From Synergistaceae bacterium (GTDB lineage: Bacteria > Synergistota > Synergistia > Synergistales > Aminobacteriaceae), in assembly GCA_017449415.1 (NCBI GenBank), contig JAFSJO010000058.1, positions 1-44,366 of the forward strand: 44,366 bases of DNA. The letters run 5' to 3'. Below are positions 33,112 to 41,176 of the stretch, piece by piece. Every line of letters starts with the position of its first letter. Within the stretch, counting starts at the first letter, position 1. The notes beneath the pieces are model-generated. The model did not search any database. It was not told the origin of the DNA and worked only from the letters and a program-made list of their open reading frames with translations. Made by a program: the position numbers and the translations under genes.

Positions 33112-33426
33112 ATGGCAGTGAAAGAGATCACCAACAACGACACAACAGAACTTGAAGCGGCGAAGGTCGCATTGCTTGACGTGTGGGCGACGTGGTGCGG
33201 GCCTTGCAAGGCTATCGCGCCGATCGTCGAGGAGATATCGGAGGAGCTGGCCGGTAAGGTCGAGTTTTTCAAGGCTGACGCGGACGAGAACTCCGAGCTT
33301 GCGAAGAAATTCCGCGTCATGAGTATCCCGAACCTCATGATCTTCAAGGACGGCAAGGTTGCTTCGCGACACGTGGGCTTCCAGGACGCTGAAGAGCTTC
33401 GCTCGTGGATTGCGAGCAACATATGA
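33112..33426 (+). CDS. trxA: Thioredoxin
   Basis: 104 residues, complete classical thioredoxin: LDVWATWCGPCKAIAPI (about 21-37, CGPC active site), ADADENSELAKKFRVMSIPNLMIFKDG (cis-Pro near 75) and GFQDAEELRSWI. It follows the peroxidase in one operon with AAGGAGG upstream, and likely serves as its reductant. Confidence 0.96.
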   Translation: MAVKEITNNDTTELEAAKVALLDVWATWCGPCKAIAPIVEEISEELAGKVEFFKADADENSELAKKFRVMSIPNLMIFKDGKVASRHVGFQDAEELRSWIASNI

Positions 33427-33437
33427 TGAGACAAAAC

Positions 33438-33451
33438 TCCTAACTCCTCAC
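33438..33451. repeat. Heptamer array 10 (2 units), opposite orientation
   Basis: TCCTAAC and TCCTCAC on the plus strand between trxA and the TRAP binding protein gene. Its orientation opposes both genes. Confidence 0.75.
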
Positions 33452-33474
33452 TAATCTTTCAAGGAGGCTTCACA

Positions 33475-34452
33475 ATGAAAAAATTTTTTGCGGCTTTGTT
33501 ACTGACGGTTTTGTTTGTTGCGCCTGCGGCGGCTGATGTCGTCCTTCAGCTCGGCTTCGAGAACTCGATGAGCGAACCTATCGGGCAGGCTCTGGCGAAG
33601 TGGCAGGAGCTTCTCGCGGCTCGCAACACGGGGCTGACGATGGAAATTTTCCCGGACTCACAGCTCGGCAACAAGACCGACCTCATCGATCAGATGCTTC
33701 TCGGCGAACCCGTCATGACACTCGCGGACGGCGCATTCTTCGCTGATTACGGCGTGCCGGACATGGGCATCGTCTTTGGGCCTTTCCTCTTCGCGAACTG
33801 GGACGAGTGCTGGAAGCTCATTCAGTCCGACTGGTGGAAAGAGCAGTGCGACAAACTCAACGCCATGGGCTTGAAGCTCGTTGCGGCGAACTGGGCTTAC
33901 GGCGAACGCCACATCCTCACGACCAAGCCCGTCAAGACCGTCGACGACCTCAAAGGACTTCAGATTAGAGTCCCGACCAACCAGATACAGACGAAAGGCT
34001 TTGAAGTTCTCGGAGCTACTCCCGTTGGAATGAGCCTCGGCGATGTCTACACGGCTCTCCAGCAGGGGACGATCGACGGCGGCGAGAACCCTCTCAGCAC
34101 GCTCTACGGACGCAAACATCACGAGGTCGCGAAGTATCTTATCCTCGATGGCCACGTCCTCAACTTCACGAACTGGATCTGCTCGTCAATGTGGTTCGAC
34201 AGCCTCACGCCCGAGCAGCAGAAAGCTCTTGTCGAGACGGGCTACGAGGCCGGAGTCTACAACAACGAGCTTCAGGCCAAGGCCAACGATTACTATCGCG
34301 GCTTGATGGAGAAAGAGGGCGTTACGGTCGTCGTACCTGACGAGGAAGTCTTGAACGGCTTCAGAGCGAAAGCTCAGGAGTTCTACAAGTTCGGCGATCT
34401 ATTTAAGTGGTCGGACGGTCTCTATGAGAGAGTCAAGGACGCGATGAAATAG
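33475..34452 (+). CDS. TRAP transporter solute-binding protein (DctP family), orphan
   Basis: 325 residues. Signal peptide MKKFFAALLLTVLFVAPAAAD. Periplasmic DctP fold: KWQELLAARNTGLTMEIFPDSQLGNK, LAGDGAFFADYG-like region (about 75-85), KTVDDLKGLQIRVPTNQIQTKG (about 158-179; the conserved Arg that binds the substrate carboxylate is R165-ish), GATPVGMSLGDVYTALQQGTIDGGENP. It binds a carboxylate or similar acid. No DctQ or DctM membrane partner lies nearby; a terminator follows. AAGGAGG precedes the ATG. Substrate unknown. Confidence 0.9.
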   Translation: MKKFFAALLLTVLFVAPAAADVVLQLGFENSMSEPIGQALAKWQELLAARNTGLTMEIFPDSQLGNKTDLIDQMLLGEPVMTLADGAFFADYGVPDMGIVFGPFLFANWDECWKLIQSDWWKEQCDKLNAMGLKLVAANWAYGERHILTTKPVKTVDDLKGLQIRVPTNQIQTKGFEVLGATPVGMSLGDVYTALQQGTIDGGENPLSTLYGRKHHEVAKYLILDGHVLNFTNWICSSMWFDSLTPEQQKALVETGYEAGVYNNELQAKANDYYRGLMEKEGVTVVVPDEEVLNGFRAKAQEFYKFGDLFKWSDGLYERVKDAMK

Positions 34453-34528
34453 TGAGGAGTTAGGAGTGAGGAGTTAGGAGTTAGGGGTGAGGAGTTAGGA
34501 GTGAAAAGACAATTCCTCATTCCTAATT
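34452..34528 (+). repeat. Heptamer array 11 (8 units) with inverted copies
   Basis: Units: GTGAGGA, GTTAGGA, GTGAGGA, GTTAGGA, GTTAGGG, GTGAGGA, GTTAGGA, GTGAAAA (34452-34507). The first G is the last base of the dctP stop codon. An inverted, degenerate copy (TTCCTCATTCCTAATT) follows at 34513-34528 and may form a weak hairpin with the array. The longest perfect array in the window. Confidence 0.93.
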
Positions 34529-34533
34529 GACTT

Positions 34534-34567
34534 AGGGGTCGAGAGTTATATCTCGGCTCCTTTTTTT
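34534..34567 (+). terminator. Intrinsic terminator after the TRAP binding protein gene
   Basis: GGGGTCGAGA (34535-34544), loop GTTATA, TCTCGGCTCC (34551-34560), then seven T. Ten pairs with two G-U; A34534 may add one more. Confidence 0.92.
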
Positions 34568-34610
34568 GTGGTATATTTTAGGGAACATCAAAGCACAAAG
34601 GAAAATGAAA

Positions 34611-35978
34611 ATGGCACAGACAGCACTCGAAGCGCGTTTCGATTACATGACCAAGACCCCCGTACGCCGACTAATCTGTATCCTGTCCGTCCCGACGATC
34701 ATCAGCATGATGGTTACGAACCTCTACAACATGGCTGACACTTTCTTCGTCGGTCGCATATCGACACAAGCCACTGCGGCGGTCGGGGTCGTCCTTTCAC
34801 TAATGAACATCATACAGGCGATAGGATTTTTCTGCGGGCACGGCTCGGCCAACTACGTATCACGAAAGCTCGGAGCGGGTGAACTCAAAGAGGCTGAGGA
34901 GATGACTTCGACGGGCTTCGCTCTGGCGTTCCTGCTCGGGTGCGCGATCATGACGGCGGGGCTTGTGGAGCTTACGCGGCTCTCAATCGCGCTGGGCGCA
35001 ACCGACACGATCATAACGGACACTCAGGACTACATGCGAATAATCTTAATCGGAACTCCGTTCATGACCTCGCAGCTCGTGATTAACAATCAGCTTCGCT
35101 TTCAAGGCAGCGCGTTCTACGCTATGGTCGGCCTCGTCAGCGGAGCGGTGCTGAATATCTTCCTCGATCCGCTGTTCATCTTCACATTCGGGCTTGGAGT
35201 GAGCGGCGCGGCGTTGGCCACGATACTGAGCCAGATCGTGAGCTTCTTCGTCTTGTTCTATGGCAGCACCAAGGGCGCGAATATCCGAATACGTTGGCGG
35301 AATATCAGGCTCAATGCTCATTATCTGTTGCAAATCGTCAACGGAGGCTCGCCATCTCTTGCACGTAACGCGCTGATAAGTTTCTCCAGCATCTTGCTGA
35401 ACAGAACCGCCGGAGCTATCGCAGGGGACGCAGCTATAGCCGGTATGTCGGTTGTCAACCGCGTGATGATGTTCGCGAACTCGGCATTGATAGGCTTCGG
35501 CCAAGGTTACCAGCCCGTGTGCAGCTACAACTACGGCGCGAAGCTTCACGGACGTGTCAAGGAGGGTTACAAATTCTGCGTAGCTTACGGGACATTATTT
35601 TTGATTGGTCTCGCAATTATGAGCGCGTTCCTGTCGGAGGAGATCGTGAGATTTTTCCGTGATGACCCGGCTGTTATTGCGATTGGAAGTGTTGCGCTGC
35701 GCTGGCAGATGTTCTCGATGCCACTGAATGCCACAATAGTGCTGTCAAATATGATGCTTCAGTCGATAGGCAAGGGCGTGCGTGCTACGATAACGGCCTC
35801 GGCTCGTTCGGGAATATTTTTTATCCCGGCGATCCTGATCCTGTCGCGTATGTACGGGCTGTTGGGCGTTGAGATTGCTCAGCCTGTCGCGGACGTGCTG
35901 GCGTTCGTTCTCGTCATTCCGTTGACGTTGTCGGTGTGGCGCGAGATGAACGACGAGAGTCATTTTTTTAATTCTTAA
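34611..35978 (+). CDS. MATE family efflux transporter
   Basis: 455 residues, about 12 hydrophobic helices. MATE fold marks: SVPTIISMMVTNLYNMADTFFVG (MepA-like first helix), FCGHGSANYVSRKLGAGE, YMRIILIGTPFMTSQLVINNQLRFQGS (about 142-168), and the second-half VNRVMMFANSALIGFGQGYQPVCSYNYGA. A multidrug or toxin exporter using Na+ or H+. The start at 34611 has AAAGGA 8 bases upstream; an ATG at 34605 is too near it. The gene follows a strong terminator, so a separate promoter is expected, though none is clear. Confidence 0.9.
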   Translation: MAQTALEARFDYMTKTPVRRLICILSVPTIISMMVTNLYNMADTFFVGRISTQATAAVGVVLSLMNIIQAIGFFCGHGSANYVSRKLGAGELKEAEEMTSTGFALAFLLGCAIMTAGLVELTRLSIALGATDTIITDTQDYMRIILIGTPFMTSQLVINNQLRFQGSAFYAMVGLVSGAVLNIFLDPLFIFTFGLGVSGAALATILSQIVSFFVLFYGSTKGANIRIRWRNIRLNAHYLLQIVNGGSPSLARNALISFSSILLNRTAGAIAGDAAIAGMSVVNRVMMFANSALIGFGQGYQPVCSYNYGAKLHGRVKEGYKFCVAYGTLFLIGLAIMSAFLSEEIVRFFRDDPAVIAIGSVALRWQMFSMPLNATIVLSNMMLQSIGKGVRATITASARSGIFFIPAILILSRMYGLLGVEIAQPVADVLAFVLVIPLTLSVWREMNDESHFFNS

Positions 35979-36057
35979 AATTTTTTCGCGAGGTCTTGTG
36001 AACGTTAAGGAAGTTTGAAGTTTCTGTAGCTGAAAATGTAGTTGAAAAGTTTCTTGG

Positions 36058-36087
36058 GGGGCTTGGGCTTTGAAGCTCCGCTATTAT
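36058..36087 (+). promoter_or_regulatory. Hairpin and -10 box before the thioesterase gene
   Basis: In the 139-base gap after the first MATE gene, GGGGCTT (36058-36064) pairs with AAGCTCC (36073-36079), no T-run. TATTAT (36082-36087) directly follows and could be a -10 box, with GGAGAG before the ATG. Tentative; the rest of the gap shows nothing clear. Confidence 0.3.
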
Positions 36088-36117
36088 ACCAAAAATTTTG
36101 GAGAGTGTAAATCATAA

Positions 36118-36525
36118 ATGAAACAAATTACGAAAACTCGCGTGCGCTATGGCGAGACTGACAAGATGGGCGTGGCATATTACGGGCGATACATGGACTG
36201 GTTCGAGATGGGACGCTCGGACTTGTGCAGGGCGAACGGCAAAAGCTTCTCGCTGTGGGAGGCCGAGGGGATATTGCTGCCGGTGGTCGAGGCTCATTGT
36301 CGTTACAAGTCGTCGCTGTTCTATGACGAGGAGATTGAGATCGAGACCTCCGTAACGAAGCTCTCGAAAGTCAGCGTCGTGTTCACGTGCAGGATCTTTC
36401 ACGCACACACAGATAAGCTCGCCGCCGAGGGATACACGAAACACGCCTTCACATCGACGGACGGGAAATTATTGCGCGACGGCAACCCGCTCGAAGAGTG
36501 GCTGAAAGAATGTATGGAAGGATAG
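36118..36525 (+). CDS. Acyl-CoA thioesterase, YbgC/4HBT hotdog family
   Basis: 135 residues, single hotdog domain. Seen: RVRYGETDKMGVAYYGRYMDWFEMGR (the YGETD-x-MG-x-x-YYG signature with the catalytic Asp, about 8-33), LPVVEAHCRYKSSLFYDEEI and RIFHAHTDKLAAEGYTKHAF. Hydrolyses an acyl-CoA thioester; substrate unknown. It is followed 4 bases later by the DUF349 gene, with which it shares an operon but no obvious job. Confidence 0.9.
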   Translation: MKQITKTRVRYGETDKMGVAYYGRYMDWFEMGRSDLCRANGKSFSLWEAEGILLPVVEAHCRYKSSLFYDEEIEIETSVTKLSKVSVVFTCRIFHAHTDKLAAEGYTKHAFTSTDGKLLRDGNPLEEWLKECMEG

Positions 36526-36529
36526 GATC

Positions 36530-37972
36530 ATGGTTCCAAGGTGGAAGACGATAACGAACTTCGGGGACACTATGGCGAGAGTTAGTGAACGTATTCACAG
36601 CTCAGGCGCACGAATAGTTGAAGTGCTTTACGGCGCGGAAGATTCATCTCACAACCCGATTGAACCTTGGGCCAGAGATGTCGACGGTCATGGACACTGT
36701 ATAGCGATAGAAATTGACGGCCTGTATAGTGTTCTATATTGGCGGCGTTCGCGTTCACTCAGAATTGAAAAAGATAAATCCAAGCTCGGAGTCCAAGAAT
36801 ATGGAACGTCCGAATATGATGCCCTTCGCGACGTTGAAGATGATATCCGCCAAAAGGAAATGATATGCGCCGAAGCTGCGAGGCTTGTTAATGACATCTC
36901 TACGGCATCAAAAGTTCGTGAAGTCAATGAAAAGTTACATGAGCTTCTTGAAAGATGGAAGACGATCCAAAACTGGAACACTCCGAAAGAGAAAGAGTTG
37001 TGGGGCAAATTCCACGAAAGTCAGGAAAGAGTCAAGAAAGCAAGGAAAGAATTACAGGAACGCGCCGAAAGATCGAAACGAGAGATAATATCTGAAGCTC
37101 GGAAATTATCCGCCTCAGAAGACTGGAAGCAAACAGGCGAGAAATTCAAAGAACTCCTCGACAAGTGGAAAGCGTCAGGGAGTGCCGGCAAAGATAAAGA
37201 TGAAAATTTGTGGCAGGAATTTGAGTCCGCTCGAAAAATTTTCTTTGACCGTCGCACACAATATTTCGCCGATCGAGATGAAAAACGAGAGAGGAGCAAA
37301 AATCTGAAATTCCAGCTCCTTGAGGAAGCGATCTCCGTCGTGAAAAAATTCGGCTACGTCGAAACAACTCCTCAAACGGTGAAAGACACGAGAGAGCGTC
37401 TCAATGACATCATGAGCCGTTGGAAAGCCGCCGGCAGTGCTGGCAAGAAAGATGATGACAATTTTTGGGAACAGTTTAACAAGCAACGTCAGGATTTTAA
37501 CGCCAAAGCTCAAATATTTTTCCAACAGCGAGACGAACAGCGAAAGAATAACGCGGCCATCAAGAGCAGAATATGTGGCGAAGCTGCCTCGCTTGCGTCA
37601 TCGAAAGACTATTCCTCAAACGCTGAACGAATGAGGGAGCTGGATCGTCAATGGCGTTCAGTTGGTTCGGCTGGCGAAGAAGATTCGAGATTGTGGGATT
37701 TGTTTTCCGAGGCCAAGAAAAAATTCTGGGACGGGAAAAGATACGAGGCCGAGCGCAAGCACGAGGAATGGCGCGAAAGGACAAACGAACGAATTTATCG
37801 CAAAAAAGAGCAGGTCTCCAATCTGTACAAGGTTGTTGAACGTCTTCGCGAGCGTTTGAACAGAACGAAAGATTATTTGCGTGAGCGCGAGTTGATAAAC
37901 AGGATCGGAGAGTTGGAAAACAAGATCGACCAACTGAAAAGAGAAATCAGCGAAATGGAAAGTCGGTTGTGA
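36530..37972 (+). CDS. DUF349 repeat protein, long coiled-coil
   Basis: 480 residues, highly charged. Residues 1-95 form a separate N-terminal domain (AIEIDGLYSVLYWRRSRSL near 58-76). Four DUF349 repeats follow, about residues 105-175, 183-250, 258-338 and 343-410, each with a W-K/R core, GSAGK-like turn and LW-x-x-F (for example DKWKASGSAGKDKDENLWQEF at 211-231, split across repeat 2). Residues 410-480 are a long coiled coil ending in REISEMESRL. No signal peptide or membrane helix: cytoplasmic. DUF349 function is unestablished. Base composition is AT-richer than the neighbouring metabolic genes. Followed by the ankyrin gene, 24 bases on. The ATG at 36572 is an alternative start. Confidence 0.85.
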   Translation: MVPRWKTITNFGDTMARVSERIHSSGARIVEVLYGAEDSSHNPIEPWARDVDGHGHCIAIEIDGLYSVLYWRRSRSLRIEKDKSKLGVQEYGTSEYDALRDVEDDIRQKEMICAEAARLVNDISTASKVREVNEKLHELLERWKTIQNWNTPKEKELWGKFHESQERVKKARKELQERAERSKREIISEARKLSASEDWKQTGEKFKELLDKWKASGSAGKDKDENLWQEFESARKIFFDRRTQYFADRDEKRERSKNLKFQLLEEAISVVKKFGYVETTPQTVKDTRERLNDIMSRWKAAGSAGKKDDDNFWEQFNKQRQDFNAKAQIFFQQRDEQRKNNAAIKSRICGEAASLASSKDYSSNAERMRELDRQWRSVGSAGEEDSRLWDLFSEAKKKFWDGKRYEAERKHEEWRERTNERIYRKKEQVSNLYKVVERLRERLNRTKDYLRERELINRIGELENKIDQLKREISEMESRL

Positions 37973-37996
37973 AAAATTTTTCGGAGGTTGTAAGCC

Positions 37997-38758
37997 ATGG
38001 GATTTTTTGATTTTTTTAAGTCGCCGCCGCCTAAACGCGATGAGTCTTTGTTTTTAGAGTTGTGCGCCAGCGGTACGGCTGAACAGGTCGAGGAAGCAAT
38101 CAGGAACGGCGCGTCAGTGTATGCTCGATACCCGATGTGGGATTATAAGCTCGGCTATCCATCTACAGAACAATTCGGAAAACAGTTATTCACGCCTCTG
38201 CTAATGGCGGCAAAATATAATCGCAATGACGGCGTGCTTGAAGTCTTAATCAGACACGGAGCCGAGGTCGACGCGAAAGATTATCACGAATGGACACCAT
38301 TATTGTGGGCATCATGGTGGACTGTGTGCTTTGGAGTACACCCCTCACAAGTTCGTGCGCTTGCCCCCGAAGATAATCCTCTGCCGCAAATTCGCAAGAG
38401 AGTAAAAATATTGTTGGACGCTGGCGCGAATGTCAACGCGAGAGATAACGTCGGACAAACTGCCCTCATGTATGCGGCTAAGGCTTTCAATGGCGGCGAT
38501 GCTGAACTCGTTTCGATCTTGATTGATGCCGGGGCTGATGTCAACGCGAAGAATAATCTCGGCTACACTGCGCTGATGTATGCAGCAGCCTACACTGTTG
38601 AGAACGGTATATTTGAGCCGGTCGCGGAGCCACTGATACGAGCCGGGGCTGATGTCAACGCAAGAGACAATGAAGGACAGACAGCTTTAACGAAAGCGTT
38701 GGAGCTTGGCTGCAACAGAGAGCTAATTGCGACACTGAAAAAATTTGGAGCTGAATAA
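37997..38758 (+). CDS. Ankyrin-repeat protein
   Basis: 253 residues. After a short N-terminus ([14 protein letters not shown]) come ankyrin-type repeats with the consensus G-x-T-A-L-x-x-A and A-G-A-D-V-N-A: clear at about 125-165 ([21 protein letters not shown]), 165-205 and 215-253; weaker repeats at 20-60 and 75-110, the latter [19 protein letters not shown]. No signal peptide. TCGGAGG precedes the ATG at 37997. Ankyrin proteins bind other proteins; the likely partner is the DUF349 protein encoded just upstream, but this is inference from location only. Confidence 0.9.
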   Translation: MGFFDFFKSPPPKRDESLFLELCASGTAEQVEEAIRNGASVYARYPMWDYKLGYPSTEQFGKQLFTPLLMAAKYNRNDGVLEVLIRHGAEVDAKDYHEWTPLLWASWWTVCFGVHPSQVRALAPEDNPLPQIRKRVKILLDAGANVNARDNVGQTALMYAAKAFNGGDAELVSILIDAGADVNAKNNLGYTALMYAAAYTVENGIFEPVAEPLIRAGADVNARDNEGQTALTKALELGCNRELIATLKKFGAE

Positions 38759-38759
38759 A

Positions 38760-39782
38760 ATGAAGAAATCTTTAATCACAGGCGTAACAGGTCAGGACGG
38801 GAGCTATCTGGCTGAGTTGTTGCTCACAAAGGGCTACGACGTTCACGGGGTCGTCCGACGGTCAAGCACCGAACGCCGCGAGCGCATCGAACATATTGAG
38901 GGTCGGGAAAATTTTCATCTTCATTACGGCGATATGACGGACTCAATGTCGCTGGTGAAGATCGTCGCGGAGGTTCGTCCCGATGAGATTTATAACCTCG
39001 CGGCTCAGAGCCATGTTCAAGTGAGCTTTGATGTCCCGGAGTTCACGGCTGACGCTGACGCGCTGGGTGTGTTGAGGCTGCTCGAAGCTGTGAGGGTTTG
39101 CGGCCTAACCGACACATGCAAGATATATCATGCCTCGACCTCGGAGCTATACGGGCGCGTTGAAGAAGTCCCACAGTCGGAGTCGACCCCCTTTCACCCT
39201 TACTCGCCTTACGCGGTGGCGAAGCAATACGGCTTCTGGATCGTCAAGGAGTATCGCGAGGCTTACGGAATGTTCTGCTGCTCTGGTATCCTGTTCAATC
39301 ACGAGAGCGAACGGCGCGGCGAGACATTCGTAACCCGAAAGATAACTCTGGCGGCGGCTCGGATATCGAAAGGTCAGCAAGAGAAGCTCTATCTCGGTAA
39401 CCTCGACAGCAAACGAGACTGGGGCTACGCGAGGGACTACGTCGAGTGCATGTGGCTGATGTTACAGCGGGACGAGCCGGACGACTTCGTGATCGCGACG
39501 GGAGTTCAGCACACTGTGAGGGAGTTTGCTCAGTTGGCTTTTCACTACGCGGGCATCGAACTTGAATGGCAGGGCGAGGGTGTCAACGAGAGGGGCATTG
39601 ACAGCGCAACGGGTCGCGTGATCGTTGAGGTGTCGCCGAAGTTCTATCGTCCTACTGATGTCGTGAACTTGCTCGGCTCGCCGTCAAAGGCAAAACGTGA
39701 ATTAGGCTGGAAAGGCGCGAAGACTTCTTTCGATGAGCTTGTCCGCCTCATGGTCGCGCACGATCTCGAGGCGTTGCGATGA
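38760..39782 (+). CDS. gmd: GDP-mannose 4,6-dehydratase
   Basis: Short-chain dehydrogenase that makes GDP-4-keto-6-deoxymannose for deoxyhexose surface sugars. 340 residues from the ATG at 38760 (GGAG 9 bases upstream). Motifs: [17 protein letters not shown] (5-21, GxxGxxG), [16 protein letters not shown], the catalytic [17 protein letters not shown] (S/T about 126, E 128), [15 protein letters not shown] (YxxxK) and [15 protein letters not shown]. Overlaps manC by four bases (ATGA). No GDP-fucose synthase or other reductase is nearby. Confidence 0.95.
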   Translation: MKKSLITGVTGQDGSYLAELLLTKGYDVHGVVRRSSTERRERIEHIEGRENFHLHYGDMTDSMSLVKIVAEVRPDEIYNLAAQSHVQVSFDVPEFTADADALGVLRLLEAVRVCGLTDTCKIYHASTSELYGRVEEVPQSESTPFHPYSPYAVAKQYGFWIVKEYREAYGMFCCSGILFNHESERRGETFVTRKITLAAARISKGQQEKLYLGNLDSKRDWGYARDYVECMWLMLQRDEPDDFVIATGVQHTVREFAQLAFHYAGIELEWQGEGVNERGIDSATGRVIVEVSPKFYRPTDVVNLLGSPSKAKRELGWKGAKTSFDELVRLMVAHDLEALR

Positions 39783-41080
39783 ACATAATTCTATTATCCG
39801 GCGGGAGCGGCAAACGTCTGTGGCCACTCAGCAATGACATTCGCTCGAAACAGTTCATAAAAATTTTTCGGCGCGGCGACGGTTACGAGTCGATGGTTCA
39901 GAGAGTTTATCGCCAGATCATGACGGTGGCTCCTGACTCGTCCGTGACTGTTGCGACTTCAAGGTCTCAGGTCTCCGCGTTACATAATCAGCTCGGGACT
40001 GATATCGGCGTTTCGGTCGAACCATGCAGGCGCGACACTTTCCCAGCGATAGCCTTGGCGGCGGCCTACCTCCACGACATCAAAGGCATGAGCGAGAACG
40101 AAGCTGTCATCGTCTGCCCGGTCGATCCTTATGTTGAAGATGAATATTTTCGTTGCCTGCAAAAAATTTTTGACGCGGCTAGACGCGACGAAGCTAACTT
40201 GATATTGATGGGGATCGCGCCGACCTACCCGAGCGACAAATACGGCTACATCATACCGACCGCCAGCGGCTTCAGCTTCACCGAGAAGCCAACTGCCAAG
40301 AGAGCAGCCGAGCTTGTCGCGCAGGGAGCTTTGTGGAATGGCGGGGTCTTCGCTTGCAAACTGAAATACATACTCGACAAGAGCAAAAAATTTTTGGGCT
40401 TCGACACTCACGCCGAGATGGTCGCGAATTACGAAACTCTCAAAAAAATTTCTTTCGATTACGCCGTCGTTGAACATGAAAGCAGCCTCGCAGTCGTTCG
40501 ATACTCCGGGACATGGAAGGATCTCGGGACATGGAACACACTCGCCGAAGCTATGGAAGAGCACGCCGTCGGCAACGTGATATTAAGCGACAACTGCGAG
40601 AATGTTCACGTGATCAACGAGCTTGACATTCCGATACTCGCGACGGGATTGAGGGACGCGATAATCTCGGCCTCGCCGGAGGGCATCATAGTCTCCGACA
40701 AGAGACAAAGCTCGTACATCAAACCGCTGGTCGAGAATATTCATCAGCAAGTCATGTTCGCGGAGAAGAGCTGGGGCTCGTATCGCGTCATTGATGTCGA
40801 AGATGAGAGCCTCACCGTCAAAGTTACGCTCAACCCCGGCCACCGCATGAACTATCACAGCCACGAACGTCGCAACGAGATCTGGAACGTCATATCAGGC
40901 TCAGGGGTCGCGATTATCGACGGAGCGAAAAAATCTCTAAAGCCCGGTGATGTCATTACGATGCCCGCAGGGGTCAAGCACACCGCCATAGCCGGGGTCT
41001 CAGGGTTGCAGATGGTCGAAGTACAGCTTGGCCGGGACATCAGCGTCGAGGACAAGAAGAAATTCACTGCTCCGATCTGA
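39779..41080 (+). CDS. manC: Mannose-1-phosphate guanylyltransferase
   Basis: Makes GDP-mannose, the substrate of the Gmd encoded just upstream. 433 residues. Nucleotidyltransferase domain with [15 protein letters not shown] (6-20), [10 protein letters not shown] (about 118-127) and [10 protein letters not shown]; then a C-terminal cupin-type domain (about 330-430) with [22 protein letters not shown] and [13 protein letters not shown], as in fused phosphomannose-isomerase-type ManC proteins. The start overlaps the gmd stop by ATGA. With gmd it is a clean two-gene surface-sugar unit. Confidence 0.95.
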   Translation: MNIILLSGGSGKRLWPLSNDIRSKQFIKIFRRGDGYESMVQRVYRQIMTVAPDSSVTVATSRSQVSALHNQLGTDIGVSVEPCRRDTFPAIALAAAYLHDIKGMSENEAVIVCPVDPYVEDEYFRCLQKIFDAARRDEANLILMGIAPTYPSDKYGYIIPTASGFSFTEKPTAKRAAELVAQGALWNGGVFACKLKYILDKSKKFLGFDTHAEMVANYETLKKISFDYAVVEHESSLAVVRYSGTWKDLGTWNTLAEAMEEHAVGNVILSDNCENVHVINELDIPILATGLRDAIISASPEGIIVSDKRQSSYIKPLVENIHQQVMFAEKSWGSYRVIDVEDESLTVKVTLNPGHRMNYHSHERRNEIWNVISGSGVAIIDGAKKSLKPGDVITMPAGVKHTAIAGVSGLQMVEVQLGRDISVEDKKKFTAPI

Positions 41081-41090
41081 GTGCTATAAT
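41063..41090 (+). promoter_or_regulatory. Extended -10 promoter at the end of manC
   Basis: TTCACT (41063-41068), a 16-base spacer, TGC followed by a perfect TATAAT (41085-41090). It overlaps the manC stop codon region and would start a transcript about 41096-41097, directly into the hairpin leader and second MATE gene. Confidence 0.7.
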
Positions 41091-41110
41091 GAGCTTGCTG
41101 TGCAGCCAAG

Positions 41111-41149
41111 TGCGTAAGTCCGGGCGAAAAGGACGAGCGCATTTTTTTT
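41111..41149 (+). terminator. Hairpin with UAA/GAG internal loop and T-run, upstream of the second MATE gene
   Basis: TGCG (41111-41114), TAA, GTCC (41118-41121), a 9-base loop, GGAC (41131-41134), GAG, CGCA (41138-41141), then eight T. The unpaired TAA opposite GAG fits the described UAA/GAN internal-loop motif. A first weak stem (CTTG / CAAG, 41094-41110) sits ahead and shares bases. It may be the manC terminator, or an attenuator/leader for the MATE gene because a promoter lies just upstream of it. Confidence 0.72.
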
Positions 41150-41176
41150 ATGCCAAATTCAAATTCAGAAAGGAAC

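Noticed and set aside
32548-33372. A 274-codon open frame opposite glutathione peroxidase and thioredoxin
   Set aside because: Both sense genes are textbook examples, so the antisense frame is a shadow that happens to span two genes.
4563-34528. CRISPR array or telomere-like repeats
   Set aside because: The heptamers have no spacers and a 7-base period, unlike CRISPR. TTAGGG-like units resemble telomere repeats but lie between genes in the chromosome, and hairpin ends are not seen.
41097-41149. Guanidine, fluoride or preQ1 riboswitch, or small SRP RNA, before the second MATE gene
   Set aside because: The words GGACGAG and GCAGCCAAG look familiar, but the conserved loops and pseudoknots of these RNAs are not present and the element is too short for SRP RNA.
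41150-41176. ATG at 41150 as the start of the second MATE gene
   Set aside because: It is the base right after the T-run of the hairpin, has no ribosome site, and the extra nine residues are not family-like.
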